This document shows positions 8,490-17,683 of a stretch of DNA of 58,955 nt, in pieces. The notes beneath the pieces were generated by a model. That model did not search any database and was not told the origin of the DNA. It worked only from the letters and a program-made list of their open reading frames with translations. The DNA comes from an uncultured Bacteroidales bacterium (GTDB lineage Bacteria; Bacteroidota; Bacteroidia; Bacteroidales; UBA4417): positions 1 to 58,955 of the forward strand of contig CAIRMR010000004.1 in NCBI GenBank assembly GCA_903879715.1. The letters are read 5' to 3'. Made by a program: the position numbers and the translations under genes. The stretch's first letter is position 1, and each line of letters begins with the position of its first letter.

Positions 8490-9719
8490 ATGGTAAACAG
8501 GGTAGTGATTACCGGCATAGGCATCTATTCCTGCATTGGTAAAAACCTGGCTGAAACAACGCAGTCGTTATACCAGGGAAAGTCGGGGATAATATTGGAT
8601 GCGGAACGAAAAAAATACGGTTACCGTTCAGGATTGACAGGTTTTGTTGATAGCCCTAACCTTAAGGGTGTTCTTGACCGCCGATCCAGGATTATGCTTC
8701 CCGAGCAGGGCGAATTTGCTTTTGTTTCGACGGATGAAGCATTGAAAGTCGCGGGCATTGACCAGGATTTTATTGACAAGAGCAGCATAGGGATACTTTT
8801 TGGCAACGATAGTTCCGCGCAGGCGGTGATTTCAGCCAATGATATTATCCGCGAAAAGGGCGATACAGTAATGGTTGGTTCAGGATCTGTTTTCCAGACC
8901 ATGAACTCAACGGTGACCATGAATTTATCCACCATTTTCAGGCTCAAAGGAATCAACTTTACCGTAAGCGCGGCATGTTCGAGCGGTTCGCATTCCATCG
9001 GGCTCGGGTATATGTTTATTAAACACGGGTACCAGGATTGTATAATTTGCGGCGGAGCGCAGGAGATAAATCTTTATTCCATGGGCAATTTTGACGCACT
9101 TGGAGCTTTTTCTATTCGCGAAGACGCGCCACATAAAGCGTCCAGACCTTTCGACCGTGATCGTGACGGACTTGTGCCAAGCGGAGGTGCGGCAACAGTC
9201 ATTCTCGAAAGCCTCGATCATGCTTTACGTCGCGGCGCTACGATTTTAGGTGAAGTGATCGGATACGGTTTTTCATCCAACGGAGCGCATATTTCGAATC
9301 CTACTGTCGATGGGCCACAGAAAGCACTTGAAATGGCAATTGAACAATCCGAAATCGGAGTTAAAGAAATTGATTACATCAACGCCCACGCAACATCCAC
9401 GCCGGCCGGCGATGCTTCTGAGGCAAAGGCGATTTTCAATGTTTTTGGTCAGCCTGGCCCGTATGTATCGTCAACAAAATCAATGACCGGCCACGAATGC
9501 TGGATGGCAGGAGCCAGTGAAATAGTGTATTCCATGCTTATGATGCAGAACGGATTTATCGCTCCGAATATTAACTTTGATAACCCTGACGAAGATTCAG
9601 CAAAATTGAATATTTTAGCCGAAACAAAAGAAACAAAAATAGACTGCTTTTTATCAAACTCTTTTGGGTTTGGAGGTACTAATTCATCCCTGATTATTAA
9701 AAAATGGGAAAACAAATAA
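8490..9719 (+). CDS. Beta-ketoacyl-ACP synthase (FabF type), catalytic
   Basis: A 409-residue condensing enzyme. The full triad is present: Cys163 (SAACSSG), His300 (NAHATSTPAGD) and His335 (SMTGHE) with Lys330. It extends the ACP-bound chain by decarboxylative condensation with malonyl-ACP. The start ATG 8490 follows an AAGAAAGGA ribosome-binding site right after the reductase stop; a longer frame from 8412 would overlap the reductase and adds unrelated residues. An ACP gene follows 11 bp downstream. Its closest role is one of the elongating ketosynthases of type II aryl polyene synthases. Confidence 0.88.
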   Translation: MVNRVVITGIGIYSCIGKNLAETTQSLYQGKSGIILDAERKKYGYRSGLTGFVDSPNLKGVLDRRSRIMLPEQGEFAFVSTDEALKVAGIDQDFIDKSSIGILFGNDSSAQAVISANDIIREKGDTVMVGSGSVFQTMNSTVTMNLSTIFRLKGINFTVSAACSSGSHSIGLGYMFIKHGYQDCIICGGAQEINLYSMGNFDALGAFSIREDAPHKASRPFDRDRDGLVPSGGAATVILESLDHALRRGATILGEVIGYGFSSNGAHISNPTVDGPQKALEMAIEQSEIGVKEIDYINAHATSTPAGDASEAKAIFNVFGQPGPYVSSTKSMTGHECWMAGASEIVYSMLMMQNGFIAPNINFDNPDEDSAKLNILAETKETKIDCFLSNSFGFGGTNSSLIIKKWENK

Positions 9720-9730
9720 ATGAATAAGCC

Positions 9731-9997
9731 ATGACACAAATTGAAATTGCAGAGAAAATAATACCTTTTCTGGTTGAAGAATTTGAAATTGAGAGAGAAT
9801 TAATAAATCCTGAGGCTAACCTGCGCGATACTTTACAGCTTGACAGCCTGGATTATGTAGATCTTGTAGTAGTGATAGAAAGCAATTTCGGATTTAAAGT
9901 AAAGCAGGGTGATTTCCAAAATTTAGCCACATTCGAGGATTTTTATGCTTACGTACAGGGGAAAGTTAATGCTCAGGACGAAGCAGCAAATAATTAG
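9731..9997 (+). CDS. Acyl carrier protein 1
   Basis: An 88-residue acidic helical protein with the phosphopantetheine attachment site Ser39 in LQLDSLDYVDL. It carries the growing acyl chain for the neighbouring enzymes. It is one of two ACPs in the operon; this one has a Tyr after DSLD and a longer acidic tail (QDEAANN), suggesting the two are not interchangeable. The start ATG is 11 bp after the ketosynthase stop. Confidence 0.9.
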   Translation: MTQIEIAEKIIPFLVEEFEIERELINPEANLRDTLQLDSLDYVDLVVVIESNFGFKVKQGDFQNLATFEDFYAYVQGKVNAQDEAANN

Positions 9998-10005
9998 TTA
10001 TAATA

Positions 10006-10890
10006 ATGAATGACAAAAGCTGGACCGGGAAATCGAAGGGTGGGAAGACTGGGTACCAGATTTTTGTCTTTCTTTTAAAACATGCAGGATTAAGAGCCGC
10101 GTATGTTTTACTCCGGTTTGTTGCATTCTATTTTCTGGTTACACCACGTAGTTCTACACGTTTCAGCTATCAGTATTTCAGGAAACTTGGTTTCGGAAAA
10201 TGGAAAGCCTTTATAAGCCTTTACCGCAATTATTATATATTCGGTCAATGCCTGATTGATAAAATATCAGCTATGGCCGGATTCGGCGACAGGTTCAGCT
10301 TTTATTTCGAAGGGGAAGAAAACCTTCATCAAATGGTGAAAAATGGCAAAGGAGGAGTTTTACTGAGCGCGCATGCCGGTAACTGGGAAATTGCGGGTCA
10401 TTACCTCGACAGGCTTGATACAACCGTTAATATTGTGATGTACGATGCCGAATACGAAAGCATCAAAAATTACCTTCAAAGTGTTACCGGGGAACGAAAA
10501 GCAAAAATCATCACCATCAGTGACGATATGTCGCATATTTACAAGATCCTTGAGGCATTGGACAAAAACGAGCTGATTTGCATGCATGCCGACAGAATGC
10601 TGAACCGGGCACAGCGCACAATCTCCCGGCCTTTCCTGGGCGAAAATGCCTTGTTCCCTTACAGTATTTTTAGGATGATAGTTGCTTTTGGCGTTCCTGT
10701 CAGCTTTGTATACGCGTTTAGGGAACCGGCCTTCCACTATCATTTTTTTGCTACGGAAGCTGTTGTTTATAAAGATAATAGAGATATTGCGCTGGCTGAA
10801 ATCAGCAGCAGTTACGTTGCTGAACTTGAAAGAAAAGTGAAGCAATATCCCTTGCAATGGTTTAATTATTATGATTTCTGGGAGAAATAG
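10006..10890 (+). CDS. LpxL/HtrB-like lysophospholipid acyltransferase
   Basis: A 294-residue membrane-associated acyltransferase of the lipid A acyltransferase family. The H(X4)E catalytic motif is His123-AGNW-Glu128, and a hydrophobic stretch at about 31-46 would anchor it to the inner membrane. Family members move an acyl group from ACP onto a lipid or sugar acceptor. In this operon it is a good candidate for loading the polyene chain onto its lipid anchor, as proposed for related pigment clusters. The acceptor cannot be told from sequence. Confidence 0.82.
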   Translation: MNDKSWTGKSKGGKTGYQIFVFLLKHAGLRAAYVLLRFVAFYFLVTPRSSTRFSYQYFRKLGFGKWKAFISLYRNYYIFGQCLIDKISAMAGFGDRFSFYFEGEENLHQMVKNGKGGVLLSAHAGNWEIAGHYLDRLDTTVNIVMYDAEYESIKNYLQSVTGERKAKIITISDDMSHIYKILEALDKNELICMHADRMLNRAQRTISRPFLGENALFPYSIFRMIVAFGVPVSFVYAFREPAFHYHFFATEAVVYKDNRDIALAEISSSYVAELERKVKQYPLQWFNYYDFWEK

Positions 10891-10894
10891 ATTT

Positions 10895-11314
10895 ATGAAC
10901 GAAATTCAAACTGATATCCTGGAATATATTCCGCAGCGCCCGCCGATTGTGATGATTGACAGGATGGTCGATATTTCTGAAACCCGGGTTGTTTGTGAAT
11001 TCAAGGTCAAAAATGATAATCTATTTGTGGCTGATGGTAAATTGCTTGAACCAGGAATAATTGAAAACATAGCTCAGACCATCGCAGCAGGGGCCGGTTA
11101 CAGGGCAAAAGAGAAAAATGAAAAAATGAAACTTGGATACATTGCTGCAATCAAAAATCTGAATATTTATGCGAAACCTAAAGTTGGTGATGTATTAAAT
11201 ACAACTGTTCAGATCGTTAATGAGGTTTTTAGTGTAACCATCGTTCAGGCTGAGGTCCTTTGCGGAAGCACAAAAATTGCGGATTGTGAAATGAGAATAT
11301 TTATTGAGGAATAA
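10895..11314 (+). CDS. Hotdog-fold dehydratase-like protein (ApeP type) lacking the catalytic His
   Basis: A 139-residue FabZ/FabA-like hotdog protein. Alignment to FabZ places Glu57 (GIIENIAQ) at the catalytic acid, but the HFPG block is replaced by FVADGKLLEPG, so the catalytic His is missing. Proteins of this kind occur beside a second dehydratase in aryl polyene clusters. The complementary defect in the hotdog protein at 19713 (His kept, acid lost) suggests the two form one heterodimer. ATG 10895 is preferred; an in-frame ATG at 10871 lies within the preceding gene. Confidence 0.78.
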   Translation: MNEIQTDILEYIPQRPPIVMIDRMVDISETRVVCEFKVKNDNLFVADGKLLEPGIIENIAQTIAAGAGYRAKEKNEKMKLGYIAAIKNLNIYAKPKVGDVLNTTVQIVNEVFSVTIVQAEVLCGSTKIADCEMRIFIEE

Positions 11315-11364
11315 TTGAAAACAGCATAAAATAAATCATTACGTATAATTTTAAATCTTTAGTC

Positions 11365-12006
11365 ATGAAAACTTCTTTGAAATTAATTTTTGCAATAAGT
11401 TTTATATTTGTTGCAGTGTTTAGTTCAAACGCTCAAACTCCGGCTGATGTGTTAAAACACGGGTCCGATGTAACTTTTTTTGGTGTCGATTTTTCAAGCT
11501 CCAAAGGTGTTATTTTAGGTGCATCTGCCGAAGAAATGAGAGATAAATATTTCCCGGCAATCAATACTTTGCTTGTGGTTGAGAAGGATAAATACAATAT
11601 TAACAAGGCTTTTTCGAAATCAGACGTAACCTATTTCCTGTCTGAAGTTAATAAAAGCAATCAGGCACTGGATGTAGCAAATTTTAATGTGTATTCGGCC
11701 AAAGATATTAAGTCATTAGACGTTGATGCTCTTACACAAATGGTACAACGATACAATTTACAGGATAAAAATGGTATTGGCCTGGTATTTATAGCCGAAT
11801 CACTTGATAAGACTGAGAATCTCGGGGTTTTTCATTTAGTTTACTTTTCAATGCCCGAAGGCAAAATTATTTTAACTGAAAAAGTATCAGGTAAGCCCAA
11901 AGGGTTCGGTATGAGAAATTTTTGGGCTAATTGTATCTATGAAATACTCCGGTCAGATATACAGAAAAATCTGGAAAAGAAATATCTTCCTAAAAAATCA
12001 AAGTAA
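11365..12006 (+). CDS. Unknown secreted protein of the pigment operon
   Basis: A 213-residue protein with a clear Sec signal peptide (about residues 1-23, ending SSNAQ). The mature part starts with VLKHGSDVTFFGVDFSSSKGV and contains a GIGLVFIAESLDK strand and a GFGMRNFWANCIYEI helix near the C-terminus. I do not recognise a characterised family; proteins of this general pattern recur in Bacteroidota. It lies inside the operon between a dehydratase-like gene and a thioesterase, with 50 bp before it and 3 bp after. A periplasmic role in pigment handling is inference only. Confidence 0.75.
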   Translation: MKTSLKLIFAISFIFVAVFSSNAQTPADVLKHGSDVTFFGVDFSSSKGVILGASAEEMRDKYFPAINTLLVVEKDKYNINKAFSKSDVTYFLSEVNKSNQALDVANFNVYSAKDIKSLDVDALTQMVQRYNLQDKNGIGLVFIAESLDKTENLGVFHLVYFSMPEGKIILTEKVSGKPKGFGMRNFWANCIYEILRSDIQKNLEKKYLPKKSK

Positions 12007-12009
12007 ATT

Positions 12010-12432
12010 ATGCCCATTCTGTCGGAGAAAGTAGCAATAAATATACGTTTCAGCGAAGTCGATTCCCTTTTAATCGTTTGGCATGGACATTATCTTAAAT
12101 ATTTTGAGGATGCCCGCGAAGCTTTTGGCAGGAAATATGGTTTGGGATATCTTGAAATGTATGCACAAGGCTTTGTTACCCCGATCGTAAATATACATTG
12201 TGAGTACAAAGCGCCATTGGCTTATGGCGACGAGGCAATAGCTGAAATAACCTACCGCGATTCCAAAGCCGCAAAGATTGAAATGGAATATAAAATTACA
12301 AATGCCAGAACTGGTGCTTTACTGGCTACAGGGTATTCCACGCAAGTGTTCCTCGACAGGGCAAAATCTGAACTTCAGCTGATTATACCCGCTTTTTTTG
12401 CGGAATGGAAAGAGAAATGGGGGATAGAATAA
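12010..12432 (+). CDS. Acyl-CoA/ACP thioesterase, YbgC/FadM-like 4HBT
   Basis: A 140-residue hotdog thioesterase. The signature EVDSLLIVWHGHYLKYFEDARE (split here: EVDSLLIVWHG at 16-26, then HYLKYFEDARE) matches the 4-hydroxybenzoyl-CoA thioesterase pattern with Asp18 as the probable catalytic residue. It could release the finished polyene from ACP or clear stalled chains. Its TAA overlaps the ATG of the next ketosynthase (TAATG), showing translational coupling. Confidence 0.82.
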   Translation: MPILSEKVAINIRFSEVDSLLIVWHGHYLKYFEDAREAFGRKYGLGYLEMYAQGFVTPIVNIHCEYKAPLAYGDEAIAEITYRDSKAAKIEMEYKITNARTGALLATGYSTQVFLDRAKSELQLIIPAFFAEWKEKWGIE

Positions 12433-13571
12433 TGAAAAGGATCTGGATTACAGGTGATGCTTTGGTTACACCTCTTGGCTTTTCGTCAGGAGAGAACTTT
12501 GCTAGCCTGCTCCAGGGTAAAAGCGGATTAAAACAGATTGCTTTGCCTGTCTCCGGATTTTCTACCTGGGCATCTTTTTTATCTGAAAGTCAGCTGAAAA
12601 TGCTTGAAGAAATGACTTTGCCTGTTTTTGAAACCAGGTTCGAAAAGTTATTATTTCTGCCTTTGAAGCAAGTGATTGAAGAATGTGACATTGATGCTAA
12701 ATCTTCAAAAACTCTGTTTATGTTTGCTACCACCAAGGGAAATATAGAACTGATTGGAAACGAAAATGTGAAAACTGAACAGCTGAGTCTTTTTGTCTCA
12801 GCATCGAAAATAAGCAGGCACTTCGGCAATCCAAACAAGCCTCTGGTTGTTTCCAACGCCTGTATTTCAGGTTTGGCTGTGCAAATTACGGCTATGAAAT
12901 TTCTGGAAAACGGGCAATATGATACGGTAATAATTGCCGGAGCAGATACCGTAAATCCATTTATCCTCGAAGGGTTCAATTCATTGCTTGCTTTGAGTCC
13001 CGATCCATGCAGGCCTTTTGACCGCGACAGGCAAGGGATCAATATTGGAGAAGGTGGCGCGGCAATGGTGCTTAGTACGATAATTCCAGAGAATGGCAGA
13101 AATCATCTGATTGAAATTAAAGGCAGCGCAATTACCAACGATGCCAATCATATTTCCGGCCCATCACGCACAGGATTGGAATTGGCCAAAGCTGCTGAGC
13201 TGGCCATGAATCAGTCCGGTTTACTTCCTGGCGATATTGACTTTGTTTCAGCTCATGGAACAGCAACTTTGTACAACGATGAAATGGAAGCAAAAGCACT
13301 TACACTAAGTGGCCTTTCTAAAAAACCTACACATAGTTTAAAAGGCTATTTAGGGCATACTTTAGGAGTTGCCGGTCTGATCGAAAGCATTATTTGTATC
13401 CATTCACTCAGGAATAATGTAATTGTAGCATCAAAAGGATTCGAAAATGCCGGTACACTGGATCAATTAAATATAATCACTCAAAATCAGTACCAGCCGG
13501 TTTCCGCCTGCATTAAAACGATGGCCGGGTTTGGAGGCTGTAACGCTGCAGTTTGTTTTTCAAAATCATAA
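12432..13571 (+). CDS. Beta-ketoacyl-ACP synthase, second catalytic copy
   Basis: A 379-residue ketosynthase with Cys144 (SNACISG), His275 (SAHGTATL), Lys304 and His309 (KGYLGHT). It is shorter than the first copy in its N-terminal half and more diverged. In aryl polyene systems a separate ketosynthase can act on early (starter) condensations; which step this one performs is unknown. The start ATG 12432 overlaps the upstream stop; a longer frame from 12405 would sit inside the thioesterase gene. Confidence 0.86.
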   Translation: MKRIWITGDALVTPLGFSSGENFASLLQGKSGLKQIALPVSGFSTWASFLSESQLKMLEEMTLPVFETRFEKLLFLPLKQVIEECDIDAKSSKTLFMFATTKGNIELIGNENVKTEQLSLFVSASKISRHFGNPNKPLVVSNACISGLAVQITAMKFLENGQYDTVIIAGADTVNPFILEGFNSLLALSPDPCRPFDRDRQGINIGEGGAAMVLSTIIPENGRNHLIEIKGSAITNDANHISGPSRTGLELAKAAELAMNQSGLLPGDIDFVSAHGTATLYNDEMEAKALTLSGLSKKPTHSLKGYLGHTLGVAGLIESIICIHSLRNNVIVASKGFENAGTLDQLNIITQNQYQPVSACIKTMAGFGGCNAAVCFSKS

Positions 13572-13573
13572 CC

Positions 13574-14653
13574 ATGACTTTATATAGCGAAGATAAATCA
13601 ACCGCCCTTGAGGCAATGGAAAAAGCGCAATGGCTGGCTTTTGCCCCTGTTGTTTTTCAGGCATCGCGGTCGCTTCGCAACCTGGGAATTCTGGCAGCCA
13701 TCGAAAAACGCAGGCTGGCGGGAATGACTGCCGATGAAATTGAGCAGGAATGTAAACTCAGTCATTACGGAACCCGTGTGCTTTGCGAATCCGGGCTGGC
13801 AATCGGATTGTTGTATTTTAAAAATGATAAGTATTTCCTTACAAAAACGGCCAGCTTCTTTATCAACGATAAGCTTACCGAAGCCAACAGCGACTTTGTT
13901 AATGATATTTGCTACAAGGGACTTTTTGATCTCGAAAAATCAATAGTCACCGGTAAACCCGAAGGGCTTAAAACATTTGGCGATTGGCCGACCGTTTACC
14001 AGGCTTTGGCTGAATTGCCTGAACAAGCCCGCGAAAGCTGGTTTAAATTTGATCACTATTATTCCGACCAGGCATTTGATGGAGTGCTTCCGCTGGTGTT
14101 TTCACAATCGCCCAAAAACATACTGGATATCGGTGGTAACACGGGTAAATTCGCTTTTCAATGCTTGTCATACTCTCCGGATGTAAAAGTTTCCATCATG
14201 GATCTTCCCGGCCAGCTGAATATGGCAAAACAAGCCGCGATTGAAAACGGAAATGAAAATCGCATGGGTTTTATCGAAGCTGATATTCTGGACGAGAACC
14301 AGCAAATCCCATCCGGATTTGATGTAATCTGGATGAGCCAGTTCCTGGATTGTTTTTCCGACGAACAAATTATATCCATTCTGAAACGCTGTGTCAATGC
14401 TATGAACGACAACGACCGGGTTTGTATTCTTGAGCCTTTCTGGGACAGGCAGCGGTTTAAAGCATCAGCATTTTCGCTGCAGATGACTTCACTATATTTT
14501 ACCAACATCGCCAACGGCAACAGCCAGATGTACCATTCAGAAGTCTTTGCGGGGTTTGTAAAGGCTGCCGGACTCGAAACCGTTTCCATGCACGATGGAA
14601 TAGGAATTTGCCATACTTTGCTTGTGTGCAGAAAAAAACAATTAGCGAAATAA
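13574..14653 (+). CDS. SAM-dependent O-methyltransferase (Methyltransf_2 type)
   Basis: A 359-residue protein with an N-terminal winged-helix dimerisation part (about 20-100) and a C-terminal Rossmann domain. The SAM-binding motif is DIGGNTGKF (185-193), followed by an acidic MDL at the end of strand 2. This architecture is typical of O-methyltransferases acting on aromatic hydroxyls, but the family also includes C-methylating members. Ring methylation of the 4-hydroxyphenyl head is the natural guess. ATG 13574 is used because residues before it in the longer frame overlap the previous gene. Its stop TAA overlaps the next ATG (TAATG). Confidence 0.8.
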   Translation: MTLYSEDKSTALEAMEKAQWLAFAPVVFQASRSLRNLGILAAIEKRRLAGMTADEIEQECKLSHYGTRVLCESGLAIGLLYFKNDKYFLTKTASFFINDKLTEANSDFVNDICYKGLFDLEKSIVTGKPEGLKTFGDWPTVYQALAELPEQARESWFKFDHYYSDQAFDGVLPLVFSQSPKNILDIGGNTGKFAFQCLSYSPDVKVSIMDLPGQLNMAKQAAIENGNENRMGFIEADILDENQQIPSGFDVIWMSQFLDCFSDEQIISILKRCVNAMNDNDRVCILEPFWDRQRFKASAFSLQMTSLYFTNIANGNSQMYHSEVFAGFVKAAGLETVSMHDGIGICHTLLVCRKKQLAK

Positions 14654-15264
14654 TGGAAAAACGTATAACCGGCTACTGTCAACTGAAAAATGGAAAGCTT
14701 TTCCTGAACGGGAAAAGTCTTTTTGAAGCTGATATCCCGGTGGATGAGTTTTTGCAGAAAATTGTTGCTGAGTTTGAAGTGAAACATCCCCGCTTTGGCA
14801 AGATGGACCGTTTGTCGAAACTGGGTTATACCTGTGCCGAAATACTCTTGAAATCGCTTGGGAATTTCAAACAATACCAACCTTATGAAGTAAGCCTGGT
14901 TTTTGCAAATGCATCCTCAAGCCTCGACACCGATTTCAGGTTTCAGAAAACACTGGAATCCATTGCCAGCCCTGCTTTATTTGTGTATACGCTTCCTAAT
15001 CTGGTTCTGGCTGAAATATGTATAAAAAACGGGTTCAAAGGTGAGAATCTTTTCCTGGTTTCTGATGTACCTGAAGCAAACCTGTTTTTTGAGATTATAA
15101 ACCAGATGTTTGCGCAAAATACTACAAAGGCTTGCCTGGCAGGATGGGTTGAGATACTTGGCGAAAACTATAATTGCACTTTATTTGCAGTCGAAATGCC
15201 TAAAGACAACAGCGAAAATCAAATAGAATTCAATATCACGAACATAAATAAACTTTTTGAGTAA
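14653..15264 (+). CDS. Short ketosynthase-like protein without active-site Cys
   Basis: A 203-residue protein that looks like the N-terminal half of a ketosynthase: a LVFANASSSLDTD strand, then TLPNLVLAEICIKNGFKGEN, which corresponds to the helix region before the nucleophile in ketosynthases. No TACSS-type nucleophile and no catalytic His are seen, and it ends where the second half should begin. It is translationally coupled to the methyltransferase and sits next to an ACP. It may be a structural partner or a scaffolding subunit; it is too conserved in layout to call a pseudogene. Confidence 0.7.
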   Translation: MEKRITGYCQLKNGKLFLNGKSLFEADIPVDEFLQKIVAEFEVKHPRFGKMDRLSKLGYTCAEILLKSLGNFKQYQPYEVSLVFANASSSLDTDFRFQKTLESIASPALFVYTLPNLVLAEICIKNGFKGENLFLVSDVPEANLFFEIINQMFAQNTTKACLAGWVEILGENYNCTLFAVEMPKDNSENQIEFNITNINKLFE

Positions 15265-15274
15265 TTTTAATGCT

Positions 15275-15529
15275 ATGGAACAACTGATATTCAACCTCAA
15301 AGAACAAATTATAGAGCGATTAAATCTTTCGGACACCAAACCTGAAGATATCGACAGCGAAGCCCCGCTTTTTGGCGATGGCTTAGGCCTTGATTCAATT
15401 GACGCGCTCGAAATTATCGTCCTTTTGCAACAGGTGTATGGTATAAAAATCACTAATGCCGAGGAAGGTAAAAAGGCGATGAAATCGGTGAAAACCCTGG
15501 CTGAGTATATTACTGAGAAACAGGCTTAA
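15275..15529 (+). CDS. Acyl carrier protein 2
   Basis: An 84-residue ACP with phosphopantetheine site Ser41 in GLGLDSIDALE. It resembles ApeE/ApeF-type carriers more than the first ACP. It is one base from the next ketosynthase gene (stop TAA, then ATG at 15531), which suggests it is the carrier for that ketosynthase pair. ATG 15275 is preferred over an upstream in-frame start at 15257, which overlaps the previous gene. Confidence 0.9.
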   Translation: MEQLIFNLKEQIIERLNLSDTKPEDIDSEAPLFGDGLGLDSIDALEIIVLLQQVYGIKITNAEEGKKAMKSVKTLAEYITEKQA

Positions 15530-15530
15530 G

Positions 15531-16718
15531 ATGAAGGTTTTCATTGCTGGTATGGGTGTAATTGCGGCTCCCGGCGAAAACTGTGCCGGGAACCTGTCTG
15601 CTTTGCTCGAAAAACGGCATGGCATTCATGCGTCATCAAGCGACATCGATACCCTTATGGGCGATTTTCCTGTTGCAAAAATAGCGTATACCAACAATGA
15701 GCTTGCTGCGAAATCAGGTGTTTCACCATCGTGGCCGCGCACGGCAATGCTTGGTGTAATTGCCGCGCAGGAAGCTGCCGCATCGTCCGGACTCGATTTC
15801 GCAAAATACCGGACCGGTTTTATTTCCGGCACCACGGTTGGTGGAATGGACAGTACGGAAAACTTCTTTTACGATTACAGTAAGAATAAGTCTGCCGGTC
15901 ACATAAGCCGGATTATCAATCATGAATGTGGGAAAATCAGCCATCTGATTGCTGAAAATATCCAGGCTACCGATTTTGTAACAACACTGAATACAGCTTG
16001 TTCATCAGCAGCTAACGCTATTGCATTCGCCGCCCGTATGATAAAAAGCGGCAGGCTTGATATTGCTGTTGCCGGGGGAACCGACGCAATAACAGCCTTT
16101 ACATTAAATGGGTTTAACACGCTTTTGCTGCTTGATGATGAACTTAACAAACCTTTTGATGCCCGGCGAAAAGGATTAAACCTGGGTGAAGGTGCCGGGT
16201 ACCTGGTACTGGTTTCAGAAGAAATTGCCAGGCAAAATAACAGCCGGGTTCTGGCAGAGTTAAGCGGATATGCAAACGCGAGTGATTCCTTTCATCAGAC
16301 TGCCCTTTCGGATGAAGGCAACGGACCTTATCTTGCCATGGAAGGCGCGATCAAAATGGCAGGATTATCTCCAAACGACATTGGATACATAAATCTTCAC
16401 GGAACCGCGACACCTAATAACGATCTGTCGGAAGGCAATGCTATACTGAGACTTTTTGCCGAAAAAATTCCGGCATTAAGTTCCACTAAGAGTTTTACAG
16501 GGCATACACTTGGCGCAAGCGGAGGTGTTGAAGCCGTTTATTCGGTTTTGGCTCTTATTAACCAAACGACTTTGCCGAATCTCCGTTTTGAGATTCCGAT
16601 GCCGGGAATTGAATTATTCCCTGAAACCGAAGCCCGCAAAATTGAAATAAAGCATGTACTGTCCAATTCATTCGGCTTTGGCGGGAATTGTTGCTCTTTA
16701 CTTTTTTCAAAAGCGTAA
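15531..16718 (+). CDS. Beta-ketoacyl-ACP synthase, catalytic partner of the KS-CLF pair
   Basis: A 395-residue ketosynthase with Cys157 (LNTACSSAAN), His290 (NLHGTATPNND), Lys320 and His325 (SFTGHTLGAS). It is followed two bases later by a ketosynthase-like gene lacking the active site, the classic arrangement of a KS/chain-length-factor heterodimer (ApeO/ApeC in enterobacterial aryl polyene synthases). It is therefore the likely main elongating enzyme. Confidence 0.88.
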   Translation: MKVFIAGMGVIAAPGENCAGNLSALLEKRHGIHASSSDIDTLMGDFPVAKIAYTNNELAAKSGVSPSWPRTAMLGVIAAQEAAASSGLDFAKYRTGFISGTTVGGMDSTENFFYDYSKNKSAGHISRIINHECGKISHLIAENIQATDFVTTLNTACSSAANAIAFAARMIKSGRLDIAVAGGTDAITAFTLNGFNTLLLLDDELNKPFDARRKGLNLGEGAGYLVLVSEEIARQNNSRVLAELSGYANASDSFHQTALSDEGNGPYLAMEGAIKMAGLSPNDIGYINLHGTATPNNDLSEGNAILRLFAEKIPALSSTKSFTGHTLGASGGVEAVYSVLALINQTTLPNLRFEIPMPGIELFPETEARKIEIKHVLSNSFGFGGNCCSLLFSKA

Positions 16719-16720
16719 TC

Positions 16721-17683
16721 ATGGACCTGTATATAAACGCAACTTCATCAATTTCTGCTTTCGATAGCCTTCAAGGGCTGCATGTAGAAAATGCGGACCG
16801 TTTTACTTGTAATGAGCCGGATTATAAACTGATCATCGACCCTCGCCAGCTAAGGCGAATGAGCCGGATCATGCGGATGGGCCTGGCTTCAGCAATCAAA
16901 ACGCTCGAAATTGCAAATGTTCAAACTCCTCAAGCCGTAATTACTGCCACCGGTTTGGGCTGTCTTGATGATACCGGGAACTTCCTGGTAAAAATGTGTG
17001 ACCCGGATAACCGTATGATGAATCCTACGGCTTTTATACAGTCCATTCACAATACGATGGGCGGCCAGATTGCCATGCACCTGAAAAGCAATTGCTATAA
17101 CAATACGTTTACCCAGGATTTACTTTCATTCGAGCATGCTTTGCTTGATACGATCATTCTGTTGGAAGAAGGCTCAATTCAAAGCGTTTTATTAGGTGGA
17201 ATTGATGAACTCACCGAATTAAAACACGAACTTACTTCAAGGTTATTCAAGGCGCAAAAAGAAAGTGATGGATATTACGGACAGGGTGAAGGAAGCGCGT
17301 TTTTCAGTATTTCGGGCGTGAAGTCTCCGGTTAAAATTGAAACGCTGATTCTATCTCAGCATGCTAATCATTCTGATATACGTGATTATTTTTCAAACCA
17401 CTTCGCTTTGGGAGAGAAAACGCTGGTTTTGACGGGAAAAAGTGGAGGTAACAGCGACGAAGCATATAAGTTAACAGAACAGAGTATAGGAACAAAATCA
17501 ACCATCGCGTATAAAAAATATTGTGGCGATTATCCGACTTCCTGTGCCTTTGCTACCTGGCTAGCAAGTGAAATTCTTACGCAAGATGTTGTATTTGACA
17601 CAATTTCACAACCTCAACATGTTCTTATTTATCATGCATATCCGGACAGACCGCATACTCTTATTCATTTATCCGGATGCTGA
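16721..17683 (+). CDS. Chain-length-factor-like ketosynthase homologue
   Basis: A 320-residue protein with ketosynthase architecture in its first two thirds: a DPRQLRRMSRIMRMGL segment, an AVITATGLGCLDD strand and an FIQSIHNTMGGQIA helix. Where a catalytic TACSS would be it reads NTFTQDLLSFE, and no HGT or GH motifs follow. It is thus non-condensing, like chain length factors that set product length by shaping the channel of the partner enzyme. Its last codons overlap the start of the deacetylase gene by 7 bp. Confidence 0.78.
   Translation: MDLYINATSSISAFDSLQGLHVENADRFTCNEPDYKLIIDPRQLRRMSRIMRMGLASAIKTLEIANVQTPQAVITATGLGCLDDTGNFLVKMCDPDNRMMNPTAFIQSIHNTMGGQIAMHLKSNCYNNTFTQDLLSFEHALLDTIILLEEGSIQSVLLGGIDELTELKHELTSRLFKAQKESDGYYGQGEGSAFFSISGVKSPVKIETLILSQHANHSDIRDYFSNHFALGEKTLVLTGKSGGNSDEAYKLTEQSIGTKSTIAYKKYCGDYPTSCAFATWLASEILTQDVVFDTISQPQHVLIYHAYPDRPHTLIHLSGC

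Noticed and set aside
14653..15264. Pseudogene call for the short ketosynthase-like gene
   Set aside because: Good start, coupled to neighbours by TAATG overlap, no internal stop, plausible partial-KS fold; more likely a functional non-catalytic subunit.
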